This document shows positions 36,859-46,173 of a DNA stretch of 64,000 nt, piece by piece. The stretch spans positions 1-64,000 of the forward strand of contig NZ_URNN01000001.1 of the NCBI RefSeq assembly GCF_900549175.1, written 5' to 3'. Each line of letters starts with the position of its first letter. The stretch's first letter is position 1. The notes beneath the pieces were generated by a model. The model did no database searches. It saw nothing but the letters and a program-made list of their open reading frames with translations, and was not told the DNA's origin. A program made the position numbers and the translations under genes. Source of the stretch: an uncultured Prevotella sp. Lineage in GTDB: Bacteria > Bacteroidota > Bacteroidia > Bacteroidales > Bacteroidaceae.

Positions 36859-38795
36859 CTCTGATGGGAAAGTCATATACAAAAGACGGTCCGAGTGCCG
36901 AGGATAAGGCACTCGACCTTTTTTCAGAGCTGATGGTTGAGCGCATTCAGTCATTGTCAGGGAAAGACAGTTGGAAAAAGCCATGGTTTACTGACGGTGC
37001 GCTACAGTGGCCAAAGAACTTAAACGGACGTGAGTACAACGGTCAAAACGCCCTTATGTTGCTCCTGCATTGTGAGAAGGAAGGCTATAAGATACCGCGC
37101 TTCTGCACGTTTGACTGCATACAGCGGATGAACTGCAAGGACAGCAAAGGCGAGGAAGAAAAACCTCGTGTGTCCGTGTTGAAGGGTGAGCATTCTTTCC
37201 CCGTGATGCTTACCACATTCACTTGCGTACACAAAGAGACAAAAGAGCGTATCAAATGGGATGACTATAAGCGCCTTTCTCAGGATGAGCAGGAAAAATA
37301 CAATGTATATCCCAAGATGCAGGTCTTCCGGGTTTTTAATATTCAACAGACCAATCTGAAAGAAGCCCGCCCCGAACTGTGGCAGAAGCTGGAGCAGGAA
37401 TATTCAAAGCCTATTGCAGAAAAAGGAGAGCAGTATGCCTTTGAGCCTGTTGACAGGATGATTACAGACAACCGCTGGATTTGTCCTATCAAGCCTACAT
37501 ACGGCGATTCCGCATACTATTCTATCAGTAAGAATGAAATCGTGGTTCCCGAAAAACCGCAGTTCAGGGATGGCGAGTCATTCTATGGGACAGCCTTTCA
37601 TGAAATGGCACACTCAACCGGTGCGGAAGGGCAGCTGAACAGAATAAATCCGTCTGCTTTCGGTTCTGCCGAGTATGCCCGTGAGGAACTTGTCGCCGAA
37701 CTGACCGCTGCACTGACGGCACAGCGATACGGCATGACGAAGAACTTGAAAGATGACTCGGCTGCCTATCTCAAGTCATGGCTGGACTCCCTGAAAGAAT
37801 CGCCGCAGTTTATCAAGACCACGCTGCTTGACGTAAAGAAAGCCGCCTCAATGCTTACGCAGCATATCGACAAGATGGCTGTGGAGATTGAGAACGAGAA
37901 AACTGCAAAGCAGGAAAACGGGCAATGGGAAAGCTATCTGTCCATAGAAGACGGAGGATACACAATGATGCCCTATAATGGTTCTGCTGTATATATCCAA
38001 CATCACGAGAAAGAAGATACACTAAAGGTGGCTGTACCGACGAGTAACGGTCTGGAAGTCAAACTCACGGTTCCTCACGACCATAGCAAAGACCTTGACA
38101 GCAATTATCAGGAGGCATTTGCCCGATACAAGAGCCAGAGTCATACAGATGCTTCACAATCGAAAGAAAAGACCTATTATGCGTCCGTAGCTTACCTGCA
38201 ATCTGCCGATGATACAAATAAGTTCGACGAGTTGAAAGAAAAAGGCGACGGGAAAGGTATTTTGGCTCTCGCCAGGGAATACTATGACGGTAACGGCATG
38301 GATGAGGAGCAGACTTATAAGTCCGCCTGCAAAGAAAGAGGTGATTTTCTTCTAACGGAGGATAATGAGTTTGTCGTTGTTTTTAACGGGATTATCAGCG
38401 GCACATACGAAATATACCTGAAGCATACGGAACAGGAGGTCCGTGACCATATCATACGTTATGGCATCGGACGTGCCAGTGAAGATGTAAAAGAGGTGGC
38501 AAGGGAAATGGTCGCTGAGGAATTTTCAGAAATGGAACGGCGCAAACTCCCGGTGTTCCAAATGCCGGACGGCGGTCTTCTGAACCTGCAATACGACAAG
38601 GTGAGGGACAATCTGGATGTCGGCACGGTGATGAATGCCGGATTTTCTGTCAGGCACTCCTTTCAGTACGACCATGACAATTCGCTGGACATGAATATAC
38701 AAGAGGTGTACAGGCAACTGTTAGAAATGCCGAAGTACCGACAAAAGAATGAAGAACTGGAAGAACACGTCGCTAAATCAGCTTTCCGCAGGTAA
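36855..38795 (+). CDS. ArdC-family antirestriction metalloprotease
   Basis: The 646-residue protein has an ArdC N-terminal domain (about 15-140, with PKNLNGREYNGQNALMLLLH). A zincin follows with the HEMAHSTG motif at 249-256 and a downstream EELVAELTAAL helix that supplies the third zinc ligand. ArdC proteins protect incoming plasmid DNA from host restriction and bind ssDNA. The C-terminal 300 residues are a separate region of unknown function with a YKSACKERGDFLLTEDNEFV stretch. It overlaps the OB-fold gene at ATGA and ends the rightward operon. Confidence 0.85.
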   Translation: MTLMGKSYTKDGPSAEDKALDLFSELMVERIQSLSGKDSWKKPWFTDGALQWPKNLNGREYNGQNALMLLLHCEKEGYKIPRFCTFDCIQRMNCKDSKGEEEKPRVSVLKGEHSFPVMLTTFTCVHKETKERIKWDDYKRLSQDEQEKYNVYPKMQVFRVFNIQQTNLKEARPELWQKLEQEYSKPIAEKGEQYAFEPVDRMITDNRWICPIKPTYGDSAYYSISKNEIVVPEKPQFRDGESFYGTAFHEMAHSTGAEGQLNRINPSAFGSAEYAREELVAELTAALTAQRYGMTKNLKDDSAAYLKSWLDSLKESPQFIKTTLLDVKKAASMLTQHIDKMAVEIENEKTAKQENGQWESYLSIEDGGYTMMPYNGSAVYIQHHEKEDTLKVAVPTSNGLEVKLTVPHDHSKDLDSNYQEAFARYKSQSHTDASQSKEKTYYASVAYLQSADDTNKFDELKEKGDGKGILALAREYYDGNGMDEEQTYKSACKERGDFLLTEDNEFVVVFNGIISGTYEIYLKHTEQEVRDHIIRYGIGRASEDVKEVAREMVAEEFSEMERRKLPVFQMPDGGLLNLQYDKVRDNLDVGTVMNAGFSVRHSFQYDHDNSLDMNIQEVYRQLLEMPKYRQKNEELEEHVAKSAFRR

Positions 38796-38857
38796 AGACA
38801 GAATCATTGTAAATACTGTCCGTAGGTTGTACTCATAATAGTATGCACTAACAATTT

Positions 38858-38892
38858 TCAGCCGCAGGGAGTCTTTTTCTCCCTGCGGCTGA
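38858..38892. terminator. Bidirectional terminator at the end of the transfer operon
   Basis: TCAGCCGCAGGGAG pairs perfectly (14 bp) with CTCCCTGCGGCTGA around a T-rich loop. It lies between the rightward ArdC gene and the leftward genes ending at 39029, and can end transcripts from both sides. Confidence 0.8.
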
Positions 38893-39028
38893 ACCGTTCT
38901 GTCCCTTTTGGCAATCCTTATATCATTAGTGAAATCTTCATTTCCAGATTATATTCCAATAATGGAAAGTGGATGTAAAGGGAATTGCCTAAATCACTAT
39001 TAGTTTTGTATTTTCATACTTGTATCAG

Positions 39029-39391
39029 TTATGAAAACTCTGTTTCAAGTACGTTTAGTAATTCATATATCTTCACTTCTGCATCCTCCATATCAGAAAC
39101 AATATCTTTGATATGATAGGGAGCACCGCATTTGCCGTGTCCGTCATCGCCTATCCAAAGCGAAGCCTCATAATCCGGGTCAAAGTCTGTAAAATATTGT
39201 TTGATGTCGGCAATAAGCGTTTCAATCTCTTCATCGGACATTTCGGCATAGAAATTGAAGTCCTGCCCATGCTTGGTATTGCATTGAAATTCAAACAGGA
39301 AATTGGATTCGTTTTTATCCTCCACATTTACACTCCAGCCATTGCTGTGAGCTATGTCTGTCACTTTCTGTATCTTTTCTTTGATGTTCAT
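39029..39391 (-). CDS. Small acidic protein of unknown function
   Basis: The 120-residue protein from the ATG at 39391 starts MNIKEKIQKVTDIAHSNGW. The frame is open 14 codons further, but the internal start fits better with the helical opening. It has an alpha/beta pattern with an acidic helix (SDEEIETLIADIKQYF) and no export signal. I do not recognise the family. It is the last gene of a leftward cluster of four small proteins. Confidence 0.6.
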   Translation of the reverse strand: MNIKEKIQKVTDIAHSNGWSVNVEDKNESNFLFEFQCNTKHGQDFNFYAEMSDEEIETLIADIKQYFTDFDPDYEASLWIGDDGHGKCGAPYHIKDIVSDMEDAEVKIYELLNVLETEFS

Positions 39392-39441
39392 AGTCTTGGG
39401 GATGATGTGGGGAAACATTTTACGTCTCCCCACAGATTGAT

Positions 39442-39780
39442 TTAGTCTGTTATCTCAAAATAATATTCCTGCTCTTCGTCTGACCATTCGGTAGTTATTG
39501 CATCCGCTTCTCTCCAAAGGCGTTCATAAAGTGCCGCCCTTTGATTGTCACTCTCATGCCAATGCCATATCTTATGGTTGAGGACAAGGCATAATTCTGT
39601 CCAATACTTATAGTTGTCTCTCCACTCGGACTTTACTCTCTGATAGGTATTTTCAATGGCTCTGTCCCCGAATTTCTCGGCAATGGAGAAATCCTGCCAA
39701 AAGGTGGTTATAGGCTTATAGCCGCAGAACTCCGTGATGTTCCATTTTGGGGTGATGATTCGTAATGCTTCCATGTTCAT
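39442..39780 (-). CDS. Small protein of unknown function
   Basis: This 112-residue soluble protein is rich in tryptophan and tyrosine, with TFWQDFSIAEKFGDRAIENT and an acidic end (EEQEYYFEITD). The sequence resembles small proteins common in Bacteroidales mobile elements, but no activity is known to me. Its start overlaps the stop of the upstream gene by one base, so the two are translationally coupled. Confidence 0.6.
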   Translation of the reverse strand: MNMEALRIITPKWNITEFCGYKPITTFWQDFSIAEKFGDRAIENTYQRVKSEWRDNYKYWTELCLVLNHKIWHWHESDNQRAALYERLWREADAITTEWSDEEQEYYFEITD

Positions 39781-40097
39781 TATTGTTTTTGGTTCTCATG
39801 ATATGTTTCGGACAGACGGTAAAGACCGTTTTCTGCCAAATGGTCTATGGCTTCCGCCGCCAAACGGCAAGCCCATTCGTTGCGCTGGTCATATTTGCCC
39901 CTGTGCCAGTTCTCCGCCAGCTGCTCCATAAAGAAAAACATCAGTTTTGCTTTTTCGTTAACGAGATAGCGGTGGTCGTCAGCCAGTGCCCTGCCTGCAT
40001 TTCGTGGCGAAGCCATCTTGCCGTTCACATACTCTGAGAAATCTTCCACAAAGTGCCTGTCATTCTCTGTTAATTGATGGTTGTATTCCATTTCCAT
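39780..40097 (-). CDS. Small helical protein of unknown function
   Basis: The 105-residue protein is mostly helical and charged, with DRHFVEDFSEYVNGKM near the N-terminus and WACRLAAEAIDHLAENGLYR near residue 80. No signal peptide or membrane segment is visible. It is coupled to the next gene by a one-base overlap. A DNA- or protein-binding accessory role is possible but not shown. Confidence 0.6.
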   Translation of the reverse strand: MEMEYNHQLTENDRHFVEDFSEYVNGKMASPRNAGRALADDHRYLVNEKAKLMFFFMEQLAENWHRGKYDQRNEWACRLAAEAIDHLAENGLYRLSETYHENQKQ

Positions 40098-40133
40098 TGA
40101 TTTTAATTGTTTATAATTGAGTTATCTTTCTTG

Positions 40134-40385
40134 CTATTGGTTGTTGTCAAACTCGTATTCTTCCCGATTGTCATATCCGCTGAACACAACCCGGAATGTC
40201 TCAAAGTCCTGCTTGCCTGCCAGTCTGACCGTATCGCCAGTTCCTATGTAATACGGGGCGGTAATTGTTCTTATGGGCGCGCCACGCAACACGCTGTCTG
40301 CCAATGTATATACGGTGTCAGGCCTTTCGGACATAATATATCCCAATGCGTATTCATTGAAAACCACCAATTTGATTTTGTCCAT
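40134..40385 (-). CDS. Small protein of unknown function downstream of a leader module
   Basis: The 83-residue protein is soluble, with strand-rich ends (IKLVVFNEYALGYIM and FRVVFSGYDNREEYEFDN) and a GTGDTVRL turn in between. I do not recognise it. It is the first gene of the four-gene leftward cluster and follows the M1 leader, whose A-rich end lies about 25 bases before its ATG. Confidence 0.6.
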   Translation of the reverse strand: MDKIKLVVFNEYALGYIMSERPDTVYTLADSVLRGAPIRTITAPYYIGTGDTVRLAGKQDFETFRVVFSGYDNREEYEFDNNQ

Positions 40386-40407
40386 GTCTCTATCGTTTTT
40401 GAATTAT

Positions 40408-40618
40408 TTTTCTTTTCCCTTTGCTTGAAGCCTTCCGACTTCACCACCGGGATATGTTTTATGTGCAGTCAAGACTGCGGTACAGGGGAGATAAGGCAAG
40501 TAAACAAACATGGAGTTAATGAAATACCACTAATGGTACATTCGTGGAAAGCTGTCGTTAAGTCCACTGAATTGTTAGCGCAAGCGGTACTTGACATTCT
40601 CACCCGGCAGTAACTTTG
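40408..40618. promoter_or_regulatory. Divergent leader/promoter module M1
   Basis: On the minus strand it has the shared leader form ATCCC, an inner stem (GAAG/CTTC), then AGGGAAAAG (about 40414-40453), ahead of the 83-residue gene. On the plus strand it carries CTTG (40590-40593) and TAACTTTG (40611-40618). Its 40480-40618 part is a direct repeat of module M2. Confidence 0.6.
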
Positions 40619-40876
40619 CACAATAAAACAATGCCATGTGGCGTAATGGTCGGTATCAAGGGAGAATGCTTCTGACAGTATAACAGGAAAAGCCATAACG
40701 TCAAAATACAGGCCTCACTAAAACAGTCCTCTGACAATGTCAGTATATAGGGAAGATACATGAGTGTTAAAAGAGAGTTTGGCTACGGTTATCGGCGAGT
40801 TGTCGTAGCCACGCATAAAAGCCACCTGTTACAATGCCTGTTGTAACAAGTGACTATTGAAAGGAACAAAAACAGG
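40619..40876 (+). other. Non-coding stretch after module M1 with two hairpins
   Basis: No supported gene. A rightward transcript from M1 would contain GGCTACG/CGTAGCC (40781-40810) and TGTTACAA/TTGTAACA (40827-40848). The second hairpin lies just after the PcfJ-like gene on the other strand and may also end its transcript. Confidence 0.45.
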
Positions 40877-42142
40877 TTATGCTGTCATACGCTTGCGGAT
40901 TTGCCGTGCGTTTTTCTGTACAAGTCGGATGATGCGGTCGTGATACTCCGTGCTTTGGTTGCAGAGCCCTCTTGACTGCAGTACCTTGAACGTGTCAAGG
41001 CTCAACTCTACGGTCTCGATGCGCCTGTTGCCTATTCTTGCGGAAAATACCAGTGAGTGCGGTCTCAGATAGTATTCGCATTGCCCAACACAATGATGCA
41101 GGGCATTTCCTTCCTGATAATATTCGTCCACGTTCTCCAGCACGCTGATGACGATAAGTCCGTCCGTGAATGTCAGTCCGAAGAACTTGCCTTTCAACTC
41201 TCGGAAACGCTTTTCGTTTTTCCTTGCCTTTTTCCGTTGCTCCTCACGCTTCTCCCTCTCTCGGATAGCCATTACACGCTCTTGATAGCGGTCGTGCTCG
41301 GTTGCCAAGTCGGAGGGGCAGACATAATGAGCATTGTGAATGTCCTTGCCGCACCTTTCAAGTGAGCGGATATAATCCACCCAAAGCGAGATGTCAGAAA
41401 TATGGTAGTCGTTGCGCAGGGCTATCTTATATGTGTTCCAATACATATCAAAGTCTCTCTGATGTTGCAGAAAATATTTCAAATCCGTCTTTCTGCCTGC
41501 CTTGAACATCGTCTCTACCCTGCTGTCGGTCAACAGGGCTTCAATAAGCCGTGTCGGTTCAAAACCTGCCAGTGAGCCTTTCATGCCGTTACGCTTCAGT
41601 TTTGGGGTGACTGAATAATAAGGATAAACATAACAGTCGGCAATATGTCTGTAAACATGGTTGTCTCTCCGCAGTTCCAAGCGTCCGTCCATGACAAAAG
41701 AGTCCATATAATATCCGAGAGTACGTCTTAATGCCGTTACCTCTGTCTTGCCGTTATCGTCAATCCAATAGCGGGCTACTTCCATGGAATAGCTGTCGGA
41801 TTTTCTGCCCTTGTGGAAATTTGCGGTCAAAAGAAACACACGCTGTACCTGCAATCCGTCTTGTGTGGTAAGAGTGGAATAATACTCTTTCTCCCTATAT
41901 GTTCTTCGGTTTGTGTCCTTTATCTCCAATCTTGCACCACAATGAGGACAGCGGCACTCCTTCTTGCCGTTCTCATTCCACTTGTGTCCGCAGTCCATGC
42001 ACGTTGTTCCTCTGCTTTTTGTACGGAACGCATAATGGCTGACGCAGTGACGGAATGCCCATGACTCCTGTTTCTCTGTCGGTGGCAGTAACCGCTCATT
42101 GGCAGCTACCACCTTATGCTGTAATCTCGTTCTTGCTTTCAT
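40877..42142 (-). CDS. PcfJ-family conjugative element protein
   Basis: The 421-residue protein matches the PcfJ family, named after a pheromone-plasmid gene and widespread in Bacteroidales elements. It has a C4 zinc ribbon near 48-72 (CMDCGHKW and CRCPHCGARL) and a conserved ending near 340-400. That ending has GNALHHCVGQCEYYLRPHSL and an RGLCNQSTEYH stretch. The molecular role is unknown; DNA or RNA binding is suggested by the zinc ribbon and basic N-terminus. It follows the PcfK-like gene with a one-base overlap. Confidence 0.75.
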   Translation of the reverse strand: MKARTRLQHKVVAANERLLPPTEKQESWAFRHCVSHYAFRTKSRGTTCMDCGHKWNENGKKECRCPHCGARLEIKDTNRRTYREKEYYSTLTTQDGLQVQRVFLLTANFHKGRKSDSYSMEVARYWIDDNGKTEVTALRRTLGYYMDSFVMDGRLELRRDNHVYRHIADCYVYPYYSVTPKLKRNGMKGSLAGFEPTRLIEALLTDSRVETMFKAGRKTDLKYFLQHQRDFDMYWNTYKIALRNDYHISDISLWVDYIRSLERCGKDIHNAHYVCPSDLATEHDRYQERVMAIREREKREEQRKKARKNEKRFRELKGKFFGLTFTDGLIVISVLENVDEYYQEGNALHHCVGQCEYYLRPHSLVFSARIGNRRIETVELSLDTFKVLQSRGLCNQSTEYHDRIIRLVQKNARQIRKRMTA

Positions 42143-42579
42143 TATTCAAAGTCAAATAGTGATGGTTGTGATATTTCTTGTTTTACCGCTTTCGGTGTCG
42201 GTTTCGGTCTGCTGTTACGCTGTTGGATTTTACGCAGTTCTTCCTCCTGATACGCTTTTATCGCCCTTTCCCTCGCTTCGGCTTTCTCCTGTTCGGAAAG
42301 TTCCACTCTGTGGTTGACAATCACTCCGCAGTTTTCCAACTTGCCAACCTCGATGTTGTCTTCATCATAGTAGTGTGTCGCAAGGGAATAAACCTCGTCA
42401 TCGGTCATACCGCAACCGCCCTCTTTGGCAATGGCTTTTGCTTGGGTGAGAATGAATGTGACGCAATCGTCCAATTTCTTGTTTTCTTTGGCATACGATA
42501 CCGCAAAGAGTTCGTCAGTCTTGGCTCTCTCGTCCAGATAAGCCTTAATAGCCTGTTTGAAATGTTCTGTTCCTGTCAT
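42142..42579 (-). CDS. PcfK-family conjugative element protein
   Basis: The 145-residue helical protein resembles PcfK, the usual partner of PcfJ. It begins EHFKQAIKAYLDERAKTDELF, has a central CGMTDDEVYSLATHYYDEDN motif, and ends in a basic, proline-rich tail (RNSRPKPTPKAVKQE). It lies upstream of and overlaps the PcfJ gene, the order seen in other elements. It follows leader module M2. The function of the pair is not established. Confidence 0.7.
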   Translation of the reverse strand: MTGTEHFKQAIKAYLDERAKTDELFAVSYAKENKKLDDCVTFILTQAKAIAKEGGCGMTDDEVYSLATHYYDEDNIEVGKLENCGVIVNHRVELSEQEKAEARERAIKAYQEEELRKIQQRNSRPKPTPKAVKQEISQPSLFDFE

Positions 42580-42614
42580 AATTGTTACTTTATTTGATGT
42601 TTGAATGTTAAGTT

Positions 42615-42903
42615 TTATTTTTCTTCCCTCTTTTTGAAGCCTTTTGGCTCCTCTTGTCGGGAACTGATTTTTCGTGCATCAAAAGACTGCACAACAAGGG
42701 TGATAAGGCAAGGAAACAGGCATGGGATTTAATGAAATACCACTAATGGCACATTGGCTTCGCCCATATCCGTCACGACTCGGCAAAGCCCGAACAAGTT
42801 CGGCTATGCCCTCGCTGCTCCGTCCATTCGTGGAAAGCTGTTGTTAAATCCGGCACCTGTTAGCAGGGCGGTACTTGACATTATCGCCCAAGCAGTAACT
42901 TTG
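42615..42903. promoter_or_regulatory. Divergent leader/promoter module M2
   Basis: On the minus strand it has TTCCC, a GCC/GGC inner stem and GAGGGAA (about 42624-42663) ahead of the PcfK-like gene. On the plus strand it has CTTG (42874-42877), 18 bases, and TAACTTTG (42896-42903). It differs from M1 mainly by an inserted copy of the dispersed repeat (42772-42822). Confidence 0.6.
42772..42822 (-). repeat. Dispersed GC-rich repeat, copy R4
   Basis: Read on the minus strand it begins GGAGCAGCGAG and ends TGCCGAGTCGTGACGG. It is inserted in module M2 between parts that are continuous in module M1. Confidence 0.6.
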
Positions 42904-42909
42904 CAAAGA

Positions 42910-43060
42910 AAAATGGATGCCGACAAGCGGACTATAAAGATGTCTTTTATAATTGAAAATATCGGTATTAAAACAGGTTAATTTCATACTTGTTCAATAC
43001 AAGACTACTACAAGCAGAAATAAGAAGGACCTATCCGTCACGGACAAGTCCTTCTGTTTT
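42910..43060 (+). ncRNA. Candidate small RNA with promoter and terminator
   Basis: A rightward transcript would start near 42910 from the M2 promoter. It would end at the hairpin AGAAGGAC/GTCCTTCT (43023-43055), which is followed by GTTTTGTTTT. The roughly 150-base product has one short frame (42913-42981, 22 codons starting MDADKRTIK) that may or may not be translated. It could be a small RNA that controls the divergent PcfK/PcfJ unit. Confidence 0.5.
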
Positions 43061-43119
43061 GTTTTATCGATGAAAAAAAGTATTAATGCTCTTGCTTGTT
43101 GCTTTTCTGTTTTCTCTGA

Positions 43120-44541
43120 TTATTGCTTGAAATACAACATTATTCTGGTATGGCGGTTCGCCTCATTCGGAGAGTAATCGTCAATACCTCCGTCATAACC
43201 TTTGATGACAGTGCCGTCCCCCATGCCACGTTTTATCAGTTCCGATGCTATATAATCGGCACGGGAACGGCTGAGATTGTCATTTATAGCCTCATTGCCT
43301 GTAGCACTGTCAGCAGCACCGACGACTTTCGCTGTTAAGCCATATTTCTTGGCGATGCGTGCCACTTCATCAAGGTTGACAAGCTGGGATTTGTTCAGCA
43401 GCCGGTCAGACCCCAGTTCAAAGAAGAAATAGACAGGCGCACCGATGCAAGCCTTTCCTGCCTGAATAAGCGACAGATAATTCCCGTCTGATTCCTCGAT
43501 ACCGCTGCCACATTCTTCTGTATAAGAGGCGGATTCCATGACTTTGGGATTTTGCTTGTCACTGTTTCTGCCTCTCATCCTCTCACGGAGGGAGTTAAGG
43601 CCGCTGTAATCGTTGCGCGGATATCCGTTGGCGGCTATGGAAGCGGCATCGTCCGAGAACAGGTAGTTGTATTTGTCCAAAAGTCCCTCGATGGCAAGTA
43701 TCTTGCGCAGCTGCTCCAATGTCTGACGGTCCCGCTCGTGCTGTGCATGATAGAGATAGTTCTTGTCGGACAATGATGTGGCATAAGCCGACAACCATTC
43801 GTTCTGAGCAATGTAGGGACGTGCGTCAACGGCACGCTTCCATCCCGACTTGCCGATGTGGACAGACAGACCGAGGGATGCTGACAACAGATGGTCTCCG
43901 AGGCGGTGCGCATTGCCATAACCGTCAAAGTCCTGCATGGTAGTCATGTTGCCAATCTCTGCCGTGACAGCGATGCGCCGGGATAGATGATACTGCCCCT
44001 GTATGCCGTAGGAAATGGCAAAGGGCTTATGCCCGTTGTCCTTGTTGTGCAGCATACCGATACCGATGTAAGGAATGACGCTCCATCGGGCAAAGGAGTG
44101 GACATCGTCCTCATAGAGATTGCCCAGGACATTCCACATAAAGTCTGCACGGAGGTACTGATAGTCCTGCGACTGGTTGTCGCAGTCGTTGAACTGGATA
44201 CCTCCATAGTTAATACGTCCCCCGACAGAGGGTGTGAACCATTTGCCGAGTGACACGGAGAATGTCAGTTTCATGCGGCCGAAAAGGTCATTGCATCCGA
44301 GTGGAGTGCCGAGGAATACAGTCGTGCCCCCTGCCGCTTGTATGAACCAGTTGTCTGTCCAAGGTGAAGCGACCAATGTCCCTTTCATATAAGTGGGTTT
44401 AAGCGGACGCAGCATCTCGTCTGCCGCAAGCCTGCGTACAATAGTGGTGGTGTCCGCCATGTGGTGACAGTCTTTAGCCTGCGTGCCTAATGACAGGGCG
44501 AAGCCAAGGGATAGGAAAAATATTTTTCTCATGTTGTTCAT
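43120..44541 (-). CDS. Outer-membrane protein with OmpA-like C-terminus
   Basis: From the ATG at 44541 the protein has 473 residues and a signal peptide (MNNMRKIFFLSLGFALSLGT). The frame is open further upstream, but only this start gives a signal sequence at the N-terminus. The middle (about 60-250) has alternating strands typical of a small barrel. The last 100 residues form an OmpA-like peptidoglycan-binding domain, with LSRSRADYIASELIKRG. It may join the transfer apparatus to the envelope or be a surface factor of the element. A GTGAATACTAT motif lies just before the start. Confidence 0.75.
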   Translation of the reverse strand: MNNMRKIFFLSLGFALSLGTQAKDCHHMADTTTIVRRLAADEMLRPLKPTYMKGTLVASPWTDNWFIQAAGGTTVFLGTPLGCNDLFGRMKLTFSVSLGKWFTPSVGGRINYGGIQFNDCDNQSQDYQYLRADFMWNVLGNLYEDDVHSFARWSVIPYIGIGMLHNKDNGHKPFAISYGIQGQYHLSRRIAVTAEIGNMTTMQDFDGYGNAHRLGDHLLSASLGLSVHIGKSGWKRAVDARPYIAQNEWLSAYATSLSDKNYLYHAQHERDRQTLEQLRKILAIEGLLDKYNYLFSDDAASIAANGYPRNDYSGLNSLRERMRGRNSDKQNPKVMESASYTEECGSGIEESDGNYLSLIQAGKACIGAPVYFFFELGSDRLLNKSQLVNLDEVARIAKKYGLTAKVVGAADSATGNEAINDNLSRSRADYIASELIKRGMGDGTVIKGYDGGIDDYSPNEANRHTRIMLYFKQ

Positions 44542-44549
44542 TTTAATCT

Positions 44550-44561
44550 GGTGAATACTAT
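44550..44561. promoter_or_regulatory. GGTGAATACTAT motif before the OmpA-like gene
   Basis: The same 12-mer occurs before the relaxase-linked HTH gene (47147-47158), and GTGAATACTAC occurs before parA (55280-55290). It is a candidate shared operator. Confidence 0.45.
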
Positions 44562-44585
44562 AACAGGTGATATGGGAAGTGCCGC

Positions 44586-46037
44586 TTACCGTTTCTTCTT
44601 TTTGCCGGAAGAGGGGCACATCATGCGTGCTGCTTTCATCATACAGCGGCGAGCCCACGCACGTTCATCCTCGTCATCGTCATGTCCCCATTTGAGGTCG
44701 GACGAGCTGCCTCCGCCGCCATGCCCTTCGGCAAAGGTGGTGGCATCATCGACATAGCCGAGGAAAAGAAGCGTGGCACAGTACATCACCTCCGTGCCAT
44801 TCTCCGCAAAGGCCTGCAGCAGTGAACCGTCAAACAAGTTCTTCCCCTCGTCGGAGAGTTGTGCCGCACGTTCAGAGAACTCGCTGACCATGTTTTCCAA
44901 GAGGACATTCCTTAGCAGGCTGTCCGCACCCTTCTGGATAGTGCCGGAGTATTTGTATGCCTCCTGCCGCAATCCTTCCGTGCGTTCCTGTATGGCGGTC
45001 ATCTCCTCACGCAGAGCGTCGAGCTTGCGGTCAGCCTCGGAGAGTTTCTCCTGCTTGTCGTCCAGTTTCGTTTGGATAGAGGAAAGTTCCTTCTCCAGTT
45101 GGTGGACTTGCCGACGGAGTGCGTCGGGATTGGCATGTCCGGCAAGGATTTGCCTGTGCAGTTCGGCAAGTGCCGCCTCCTTCTCCGCTTTCTCCTGCAA
45201 GAGGTTGCCCACCATAGAGGTGAGACCTTTTACTCTCCGCTCTGCCAGACGGATGTCCGACTGGAGCGATACGAGTGTCCGCTGATGTGCGGTGATAGTC
45301 TGCTCAATGGTAGTACACTGCTCTGACAGCTGGCGGCGGTATTCTTCGGTGGTGCGGTGGCGTGCGCCAGTCTCTGATACGGAAGTGCCACGCTCCATGC
45401 CCCAACGCCTGTTGACCTCCGCGAACTCGCTGTGCAGGTTTTTCATCCTGGCAGAAAACTCGTATTTGTCCTTGCCGGCAAATATCTGCTTGTACGCAAA
45501 CTTGCCATCCTTGATTGGCAAGAGGGTGCAGTGAACGTGCGGATTGGTTTCGTCCAAGTGTACAATGAAAGCGACGACATTCTCCTCTCCGTATTTGTCC
45601 GCAACAAAGCGGTAAACATCCTTTGCCCAATCCTCAATATCCTTACAACGGTGAAGATGTGAATTGTCCGCTCCATGAGTCAGATCCACCTTCTGATTGC
45701 CGAATGCAAGTTCTGTCATTCGTTCACGGGAGCCGCCGAAGATGAAATTGGCCACAGTGCGGAAGCGTGGCTCTTCCAGTCCTTCGTTTGGGTCTTTGAT
45801 ACCACGGTCCCGCAGAATCTCCGCCATGCGTTCCGGGATGCTGCGGCTCTTGTCAACGGGACAGACCTTGCCGTTACGAATCTCGAAGTTGAGCCGTTCA
45901 CGGCTGCGGTCGTAGTTGCCCTGCGCCACTGCCGATTGCCAGCCCTTTTCCGTCCAGCGGCGCTGGTGCTCGTTGCTCTGTGCGGTGGTGATTCCCTTTG
46001 ACGGGCGGAAATCCATTACCTGTTTTGCTGATGCCAT
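44586..46037 (-). CDS. MobV-family relaxase (plasmid mobilisation/recombination protein)
   Basis: The 483-residue protein from the ATG at 46037 starts MASAKQVMDFRPSKG. The catalytic region holds VHLDETNPHVHCTLLP (about 163-178), the H-x-D-E-x-x-P-H-x-H motif of MobV/Pre relaxases. These enzymes nick oriT and stay bound to the 5' end. A long coiled coil covers about 220-385. The end is basic (SSGKKKKR). A candidate oriT with strong inverted repeats lies directly upstream. The frame opens 8 codons earlier, but the internal start fits the family. Confidence 0.85.
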   Translation of the reverse strand: MASAKQVMDFRPSKGITTAQSNEHQRRWTEKGWQSAVAQGNYDRSRERLNFEIRNGKVCPVDKSRSIPERMAEILRDRGIKDPNEGLEEPRFRTVANFIFGGSRERMTELAFGNQKVDLTHGADNSHLHRCKDIEDWAKDVYRFVADKYGEENVVAFIVHLDETNPHVHCTLLPIKDGKFAYKQIFAGKDKYEFSARMKNLHSEFAEVNRRWGMERGTSVSETGARHRTTEEYRRQLSEQCTTIEQTITAHQRTLVSLQSDIRLAERRVKGLTSMVGNLLQEKAEKEAALAELHRQILAGHANPDALRRQVHQLEKELSSIQTKLDDKQEKLSEADRKLDALREEMTAIQERTEGLRQEAYKYSGTIQKGADSLLRNVLLENMVSEFSERAAQLSDEGKNLFDGSLLQAFAENGTEVMYCATLLFLGYVDDATTFAEGHGGGGSSSDLKWGHDDDEDERAWARRCMMKAARMMCPSSGKKKKR

Positions 46038-46106
46038 ATCCTTTAATCTTTTTATGTACACAATTCTTCTATCCCCAGCTTGCTGCTTGTTCGGACAGCC
46101 TCCCGA

Positions 46107-46173
46107 TGGTCGGAGACCACAAGGGGTATTAGGCTACCTGACTCCCCTCATTTCCGACCACCGGGCAAGCCCG
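46107..46173. other. oriT: Candidate oriT with inverted repeats
   Basis: TGGTCGGA (46107-46114) pairs perfectly with TCCGACCA (46153-46160), with an inner GGGG/CCCC pair (46123-46126 and 46144-46147). A second small hairpin, CGGGCAAGCCCG, follows (46162-46173). The site is in the intergenic DNA just upstream of the MobV relaxase gene, where oriT lies in this family. The nick position cannot be read from the sequence. Confidence 0.55.
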
